A DNA stretch of 34,569 nt, from positions 1-34,569 of the forward strand of contig CANMPL010000019.1 in NCBI GenBank assembly GCA_947499715.1, in the 5' to 3' direction. The notes below the pieces were generated by a model. It was not told the DNA's origin and searched no databases. It saw only the letters and a program-made list of their open reading frames with translations. A program made the position numbers and the translations under genes. Every line of letters begins with the position of its first letter. Position 1 is the stretch's first letter. Below are positions 30,570 through 34,569 of the stretch, in pieces. The stretch comes from an uncultured Paracoccaceae bacterium. Its GTDB lineage: Bacteria; Pseudomonadota; Alphaproteobacteria; Rhodobacterales; Rhodobacteraceae.

Positions 30570-31829
30570 ATGCTTCAGAAAAAGGGTATCTTTGCCATTG
30601 TCGGACTGGTTCTGGTTTTTGCAGTGGTTCATCTTGCATTTCCACCAGAACAACATGATCCGCGCACAACCGGCACTGTAATGCTTGGTGGCATCGCGTT
30701 TCTGCTCATGACCAGTTCTATCTTCCTGTCGACCCGACTTGAGGTGTTTGAAGATTGGTTTGGCGGTCTCGATCGGATGTATCAGGTTCACCGCGTCGCA
30801 GGAGTCTTCGCCGCTCTGACAGCCCTTGTTCACTTCTTCGGTGTTCCCAAGGAATTGCCAGAAGGGGTGGACCCTGTAGTGAATACAATTTTCCCGTCTG
30901 GCCCATTGGGCATGCTGGGTCTGATTTTTCTCGTGATTGGGCTGTTCATCGCCTTGAATCGGAAAATTCGGTATTCTCGCTGGCGTCCCACACACAAGGT
31001 CATGGGCCTCGTGTACTTCCTGATCATCGGTCACTTTATGACAGCCCCGGGGATCTTCTTCGAACGGTTCAGCGCATCGGGGATCATCCTGATTATCGCT
31101 GCTGCTGTTGGTGTCGTTGCGTTGCTCTACTCGGTCTTCGGAATGAACAAGCGCACAGCGCTGCCGTTTGAGATTGAAGCGGTCAACGCACTGGAACGCG
31201 CGACAGAGGTTGTACTGAAACCAGTCGATAAGATGCTTGATTTCAAGCCTGGCCAGTTCGCCTTCGTCGAAGTTGAAGGCAAAGGCTGGGATGAGCCGCA
31301 CCCATTTACGATTTCCAGCGCACCGGGCGAAGACCGGCTTCGTATCACCATGAAGGTTCTCGGAGACTGGACGCGCAAAGTGCGTGAAGAACTGAAGCCC
31401 GGCGGCAACGTCCAAGTGCGCGGACCCTATGGCCGCTTTGACACCACGAAGGCGGGCAAGAAGCAAATCTGGCTGGCTGGTGGTATCGGCCTGACGCCTT
31501 TCTTGTCGAAAATCCGCGACATGAAGGAAGGCGATGATCGTCAAATCCACCTCGTTTATGCCGCCCGCGAAGAACAGGACGCTATTTTCCTTGATGAACT
31601 GAAGGACCGTGCTGCCGCGCTCAGCAATGTGACTTTGGTTCCACTGTTCTCTGACGAAGGAAACTTCGCCCGTGTCGATATGATGAAGCAAAAGCTGCCT
31701 GATCCGCTCGACACCTACGAATACTTCATGTGCGGCCCAACACCGATGGTGAGCGGCATCATGGCGGACCTTAAAAAAGAGGGTGTAAAGCGGGCCAACA
31801 TCCACACTGAAGCCTTTGAGTTCCGGTGA
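30570..31829 (+). CDS. Ferric-reductase-like membrane flavoprotein
   Basis: The 419-residue protein has an N-terminal ferric-reductase-like transmembrane domain (about residues 5-190). Candidate haem-ligand histidines in the spans include H74, H88, H142 and H155. A cytoplasmic ferredoxin-NADP-reductase-type domain follows: FAD site HPFTISSAP from H244, NAD(P) site GGIGLTPF at 304-311, and CGPTPM from C388. It should move electrons from NAD(P)H through FAD to membrane haem and then across the membrane to an unknown acceptor (ferric iron, oxygen or a periplasmic partner). A strong AGGGAGG lies upstream. The coding sequence looks complete. Confidence 0.9.
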   Translation: MLQKKGIFAIVGLVLVFAVVHLAFPPEQHDPRTTGTVMLGGIAFLLMTSSIFLSTRLEVFEDWFGGLDRMYQVHRVAGVFAALTALVHFFGVPKELPEGVDPVVNTIFPSGPLGMLGLIFLVIGLFIALNRKIRYSRWRPTHKVMGLVYFLIIGHFMTAPGIFFERFSASGIILIIAAAVGVVALLYSVFGMNKRTALPFEIEAVNALERATEVVLKPVDKMLDFKPGQFAFVEVEGKGWDEPHPFTISSAPGEDRLRITMKVLGDWTRKVREELKPGGNVQVRGPYGRFDTTKAGKKQIWLAGGIGLTPFLSKIRDMKEGDDRQIHLVYAAREEQDAIFLDELKDRAAALSNVTLVPLFSDEGNFARVDMMKQKLPDPLDTYEYFMCGPTPMVSGIMADLKKEGVKRANIHTEAFEFR

Positions 31830-31835
31830 AGCGTA

Positions 31836-32297
31836 ATGAAAAAGTTTGAACCCTCCCTGCAACTGATCGCCCTGCTTGGCGGGGCGGTCACTTTTGGGAC
31901 CGCATACTATCTTCTGTTTCTGGCGCATCCGGCTTGGTCCGCTGCACCGTTCGAGGCATTCTTGCCGGTGTTTCAAGGTCTCATCCTGAAAATCGGCATG
32001 AGCCAGATCATCGTATCAAACATCGCGCTTGTGGCTTGTGTCGTCCTGTTCTTCATCTCGAAGGATTGGTCTTGGCTCTTTGCTGTTGCAATGCTGCTGG
32101 TGAGCCTTCCGGTGACGATTTACCTGCTCATGCCCATCAACTTCGCCTTCATCGACGCAGTAGACCCGGACCTCGCTACCAAAGGGCCGGACATGCTCAA
32201 GAGCTGGGGGCATTATCAAATCATCCGCACAATCGCAGACGGTCTCGCCTTCGTGGCGATGTGCAAGCCAGTCATCTGGCCAAAACAACGGGCCTGA
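31836..32297 (+). CDS. Four-span membrane protein, DUF1772-like
   Basis: The 153-residue protein has four hydrophobic segments. The pattern resembles the DUF1772 protein encoded at 28927: a Leu-Met-Pro-Ile-Asn-Phe motif (LLMPINFAFID) after the third span and WGHYQIIRTIADGLAFVAM at the fourth, against NVPLNQ and WQRWNWLR there. The gene starts six bases after the ferric-reductase gene and so belongs to the same operon. Function is unknown; a quinone- or haem-associated role would suit the context. The ribosome binding site is weak. Confidence 0.65.
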   Translation: MKKFEPSLQLIALLGGAVTFGTAYYLLFLAHPAWSAAPFEAFLPVFQGLILKIGMSQIIVSNIALVACVVLFFISKDWSWLFAVAMLLVSLPVTIYLLMPINFAFIDAVDPDLATKGPDMLKSWGHYQIIRTIADGLAFVAMCKPVIWPKQRA

Positions 32298-32318
32298 TCG
32301 GCCTTTAGGGAGAATACT

Positions 32319-32720
32319 ATGAAAGACGCACCATTCAACATCACCACAGTTCTGCTTGCCGTTCTTGGCGTGGGGCTGATCGCAGGCGGCATCTGGGGGG
32401 GCATCCTTAGCGCGATGGGCCTGACCGGCTTCTGGGGGATTTTCCTCGCCGGTTGGTTGCCTGTGCCTTTGGCATCGCTGATCCGTCAGGGCGTAGCAAG
32501 CAGTGCCGCAAGCATGGAAGGGGCCGGTGGCAGTTCTCCGATGGCATTTTCCTTGCCGGTTCGCCTCAGCGTAGCGGCAGTGATCGCAGCGGGTATCGCC
32601 TACCTCTTCAGCCTAAGCGACTTCTACAGCTTCGGGTTCCTGATGGGCGCTGTCGCGAGCCTTTTGGTTCAGACCTTGCTCATTCTGATTTTCTACATCG
32701 CTGTTTCCATGCGCAAGTAA
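32319..32720 (+). CDS. Unknown four-span membrane protein
   Basis: The 133-residue protein is very hydrophobic, with about four membrane segments (TTVLLAVLGVGLIAGGIWGG, FWGIFLAGWLPVPLASL, VRLSVAAVIAAGIAYLF, GFLMGAVASLLVQTLLILIF). A Ser/Gly-rich loop (ASSAASMEGAGGSSP) lies between spans two and three. AGGGAGA precedes the ATG, 22 bases after the previous gene. I recognise no family; it is presumably part of the membrane redox complex encoded around it. Confidence 0.6.
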   Translation: MKDAPFNITTVLLAVLGVGLIAGGIWGGILSAMGLTGFWGIFLAGWLPVPLASLIRQGVASSAASMEGAGGSSPMAFSLPVRLSVAAVIAAGIAYLFSLSDFYSFGFLMGAVASLLVQTLLILIFYIAVSMRK

Positions 32721-32734
32721 AGGGAGTTCCCACC

Positions 32735-32923
32735 ATGAACATTTGGCTGTTTGTTGTGATCCAAGCGATCACCTCTGTGATGATTACCTTCGCATTGTTC
32801 ATCGTCATCCTGACGAATGACATGGCGACGGGCATGAACTTCGTTTGGTCATTCTTGATCGGCCAGGTGTTGTCATTTCCAGCCGCGTGGCTCGTTTACA
32901 AACGCATGAACATCAAGAAATGA
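32735..32923 (+). CDS. 62-residue two-span membrane protein
   Basis: ATG 32735 follows AAGGGAG by eight bases. The protein has two hydrophobic segments (MNIWLFVVIQAITSVMITFA and WSFLIGQVLSFPAAWLVY) with a short Asp/Thr loop, and ends KRMNIKK. The same reading frame is open far upstream inside the previous gene, but this start has the binding site and the sensible protein. The stop overlaps an ATG of the next frame. Family unknown; it is probably a small subunit of the same membrane system. Confidence 0.6.
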   Translation: MNIWLFVVIQAITSVMITFALFIVILTNDMATGMNFVWSFLIGQVLSFPAAWLVYKRMNIKK

Positions 32924-32970
32924 TGACGGCGGATGCAGTTGATCCTCTCCGGCCAAGAAAGAGCGATTTC

Positions 32971-33456
32971 ATGAGAAAATTGATCTCGTTCCTGCATGAG
33001 ATAGGCACCATCATGTATGTGGGGGGTATCCTCTCGCACATCGTAATCGGGATCATCTTTAGCCACAGCGATCCCGAGACGACGATCACTGTCTACACCT
33101 ACAAGCTACAGAGCGCTTACATCCTGATCCTGCCCGGCCTGGGGATCAAGATCATCACCGACCTCATTTTGTGGTTTGGCTACCTCGAACGTGCATGGTG
33201 GATGCGCCTGAAGCTCGTATGCACCGCGTTCCTGACGGTCAACGCTTTCGTTTTCCTCGTACCGATGATGCCGCAACTGCTGGCACTTGCGGAGGCGTCC
33301 ATTCCGGCAGGCACACTCAGCGAGGCATTCCTCGATCTGGAAGGTCGCGAAGCGCTTGTCGGTATGTCCAACGTCATCCCCTTGATCACTGAAATGGTGA
33401 TGGGTGCGTTCCGCCCAGCCCTGAGCTGCCAAGAGCGGTTGCAACGGACTGCATAG
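32971..33456 (+). CDS. Unknown four-span membrane protein with His near the N-terminus
   Basis: From ATG 32971 the product has 161 residues, starting MRKLISFLHEIGTIMYVGGI. AAAGAG lies eight bases upstream; an ATG at 32920 overlapping the previous stop would add 17 polar residues. The four membrane segments include HIVIGIIF, LQSAYILILPGLGIKIITDL, LVCTAFLTVNAFVFLVPMM and a C-terminal one. The first-span His in LHEIGTIMYVGG is a feature of some haem or DUF2269-type membrane proteins, but I cannot assign a family. Part of the redox operon by spacing. Confidence 0.6.
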   Translation: MRKLISFLHEIGTIMYVGGILSHIVIGIIFSHSDPETTITVYTYKLQSAYILILPGLGIKIITDLILWFGYLERAWWMRLKLVCTAFLTVNAFVFLVPMMPQLLALAEASIPAGTLSEAFLDLEGREALVGMSNVIPLITEMVMGAFRPALSCQERLQRTA

Positions 33457-33458
33457 CA

Positions 33459-33662
33459 ATGGCCAGGGTCCCTATTTCAGCCGACACGATTGTCGATGAT
33501 CTGCTGAGGGACAAACCAGAATGCGCCCGACCTTTTCTTGCCCACAAAATGCTCTGCGTTGGCTGCCCCGTCGCACGGTTTCACGACCTCGGCTACGCCT
33601 GCGACAAGCATGACGTAGACCTGGCAACTTTCTTCAATCAGCTAAAGGACGTTGCAGAATGA
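33459..33662 (+). CDS. DUF1858 redox-disulfide protein
   Basis: This 67-residue protein consists of one DUF1858 domain (hybrid-cluster-protein-associated redox disulfide type). A short helix (ADTIVDDLLRDKPECARPFL) is followed by the C33-V-G-C36-P motif and LATFFNQL. Such domains are found alone or fused to proteins of nitric oxide and anaerobic redox metabolism, where the CxxC pair is thought to be redox-active. It begins two bases after the previous stop and overlaps the next gene by four, so it belongs to the same operon. Confidence 0.85.
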   Translation: MARVPISADTIVDDLLRDKPECARPFLAHKMLCVGCPVARFHDLGYACDKHDVDLATFFNQLKDVAE

Positions 33663-33940
33663 CATCCCAAAATACGGCTTCCGCTCTTAGACTTCGGAAT
33701 GTTTTGTTACCTTGGCGGTTGGCCGCATCAGTACTGTACACCGAAGAGAATCAGGAACAAGCCACTCGGTCCGTGTTCTGTCTCATGCTGCTTACAGGGC
33801 TCTTTGCTGTCTTTGCTACCATGTTCGGCCTCATGGGTACTGACGCGCTGTGGACTTGCAGTGTCGTCGCGGCGGCGTACTGCGCTGCACTTCTCACCTT
33901 CAGCTTTGTCATTCTCAACGCTCTTTCGGTGCGTCGCTGA
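33659..33940 (+). CDS. Unknown two-span membrane protein, last gene of the redox run
   Basis: This 93-residue protein has a polar start and two hydrophobic segments (about residues 40-62, VFCLMLLTGLFAVFATMFGL, and 66-88, SVVAAAYCAALLTFSFVIL). The ATG overlaps the DUF1858 stop (ATGA). No family is recognised. No terminator was seen in the following 290 bases, which hold no supported gene. Confidence 0.6.
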   Translation: MTSQNTASALRLRNVLLPWRLAASVLYTEENQEQATRSVFCLMLLTGLFAVFATMFGLMGTDALWTCSVVAAAYCAALLTFSFVILNALSVRR

Positions 33941-34227
33941 AACAGAAAAGCAGCCTTTCGCAATTAGGAGTTCAACGCCGGCTTTGTCCCGCAGACCAGA
34001 CCTTCAACGTGGGAGCCACCATCGAAATGCCTCCAAGATTCACGGACAGCAGCTTTGCGGACGTTTCCTGACCTTCGCTCCAAGTGCACCAATGCCCGGT
34101 TCGGCGAAACGTTCAACAAACCGTTTTTTTTGAAGTTTATGCGATTGGGCTCTTAGGCAACGAGTTAGTGATGTTGGTTCTGTCCCTGATGTGACACTCG
34201 TGATGTTCAGGAAATTTGGAGAGATAG

Positions 34228-34524
34228 ATGTTCGGTATATTTAAACGACAACAATCCAAGTCCACGAACGAAGCCCAACAAGATAAGATTGCCCTATACG
34301 ATAAGGCGTCGATTGCTCACAGCTCATTTCTACGCGCGCTTGATGAAGATGTTAACGATCAGGAATTTCTTTCGTCTGCGTTTGGGGCTATCGACGGCAC
34401 GATACAGGCGCTCAACATGAGGTTAGACGATGTCCAAATGCTGGCAATGGGATCAACTTTTGCACTTAGACGCCTACGTGAAATGGAACGCCTTGGACCT
34501 GTCCCGCTTTCGTGCCGCCCCTAG
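34228..34524 (+). CDS. Unknown 98-residue protein
   Basis: ATG 34228 is preceded by TTGGAGAGATAG, a good binding site. The protein begins MFGIFKRQQSKSTNEAQQDK and appears mostly helical and soluble (DEDVNDQEFLSSAFGAIDGT, MRLDDVQMLAMGSTFALRRL). It may end prematurely, because the last residues PVPLSCRP look unlike the rest and a different sequence block starts near 34525. No family is recognised. It is separated from the redox run by a non-coding stretch with a T8 tract near 34124. Confidence 0.5.
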   Translation: MFGIFKRQQSKSTNEAQQDKIALYDKASIAHSSFLRALDEDVNDQEFLSSAFGAIDGTIQALNMRLDDVQMLAMGSTFALRRLREMERLGPVPLSCRP

Positions 34525-34569
34525 TGCTCGTTTAAGCCACTTTCCTTTCGAAGGCGACAGGGCTTTTCC

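Noticed and set aside
30411-31976. 521-codon open frame on the minus strand
   Set aside because: It is antisense to the EF-hand, ferric-reductase and DUF1772-like genes, all of which have family motifs and binding sites. The translated text is low-quality His/Gln/Asn-rich with no motif.

Overview
The window looks like part of a conjugative plasmid or integrative element from an alphaproteobacterium, most likely Rhodobacteraceae (Roseobacter group). This rests on the protein flavour of the LuxR/LuxI pair, the MarR and H-NS-like proteins, the DUF1858 protein and the Tra proteins, on moderate GC with dense gene overlaps, and on the insertion sequence load. No rRNA, tRNA, CRISPR array or replication gene was seen.

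Layout. 1-2970 is a decayed mobile-element zone. It holds the tail of one IS3-family element, a complete IS3-family element (114-1367) with inverted repeats and an OrfA/OrfB pair, a small exported or membrane protein, a detached C-terminal tip of an Rhs-type protein, and two opposed scraps of IS66 transposase genes. 2954-4783 is an RTX calcium-binding repeat protein whose 5' end is fused to IS66 sequence. 5084-7056 (minus strand) is a quorum-sensing cluster, luxR - orf113 - orf94 - luxI. 7358-7892 is a two-gene unit of unknown function closed by a clear terminator.

8098-26000 is one long plus-strand operon for an F-type type IV secretion system, in the order traA, traL, traE, traK, traB, traV, traC, trbI, an S26 peptidase, traW, traU, trbC, traN (as two ORFs), trbB, traF, traH, traG. 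Most junctions overlap by a few bases, so translation is probably coupled. The set covers pilin, assembly ATPase, core complex, periplasmic disulfide enzymes and mating-pair stabilisation. The relaxase, coupling protein and oriT are not in the window. Unusual points are a TraN split into two separately exported proteins, a TraG carrying a C-terminal SleB/CwlJ-type cell wall hydrolase, an embedded S26 peptidase that may process or cyclise the pilin, and strong stem-loops after traA and inside traW.

26009-28657 holds a small membrane protein (possible entry-exclusion factor), an H-NS-like silencer, a SRPBCC-fold protein, a gene-poor stretch, and an exported protein gene interrupted by an in-frame TGA. 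28927-33940 is an accessory redox module. A minus-strand marR-DUF1772 pair diverges from a plus-strand run: exported EF-hand protein, ferric-reductase-like haem/FAD/NAD membrane protein, several small membrane proteins and a DUF1858 redox-disulfide protein. The divergent promoter region carries repeated TGCAAGT-type sites, probably the MarR operator. The window ends with one unknown small gene (34228-34524).

Working hypothesis: a mobile element whose F-type transfer system may be under local acyl-homoserine-lactone control and H-NS-type silencing, and which carries an envelope redox module as cargo. The control links are inferred from position; no operator shared between the lux genes and the tra operon was found.
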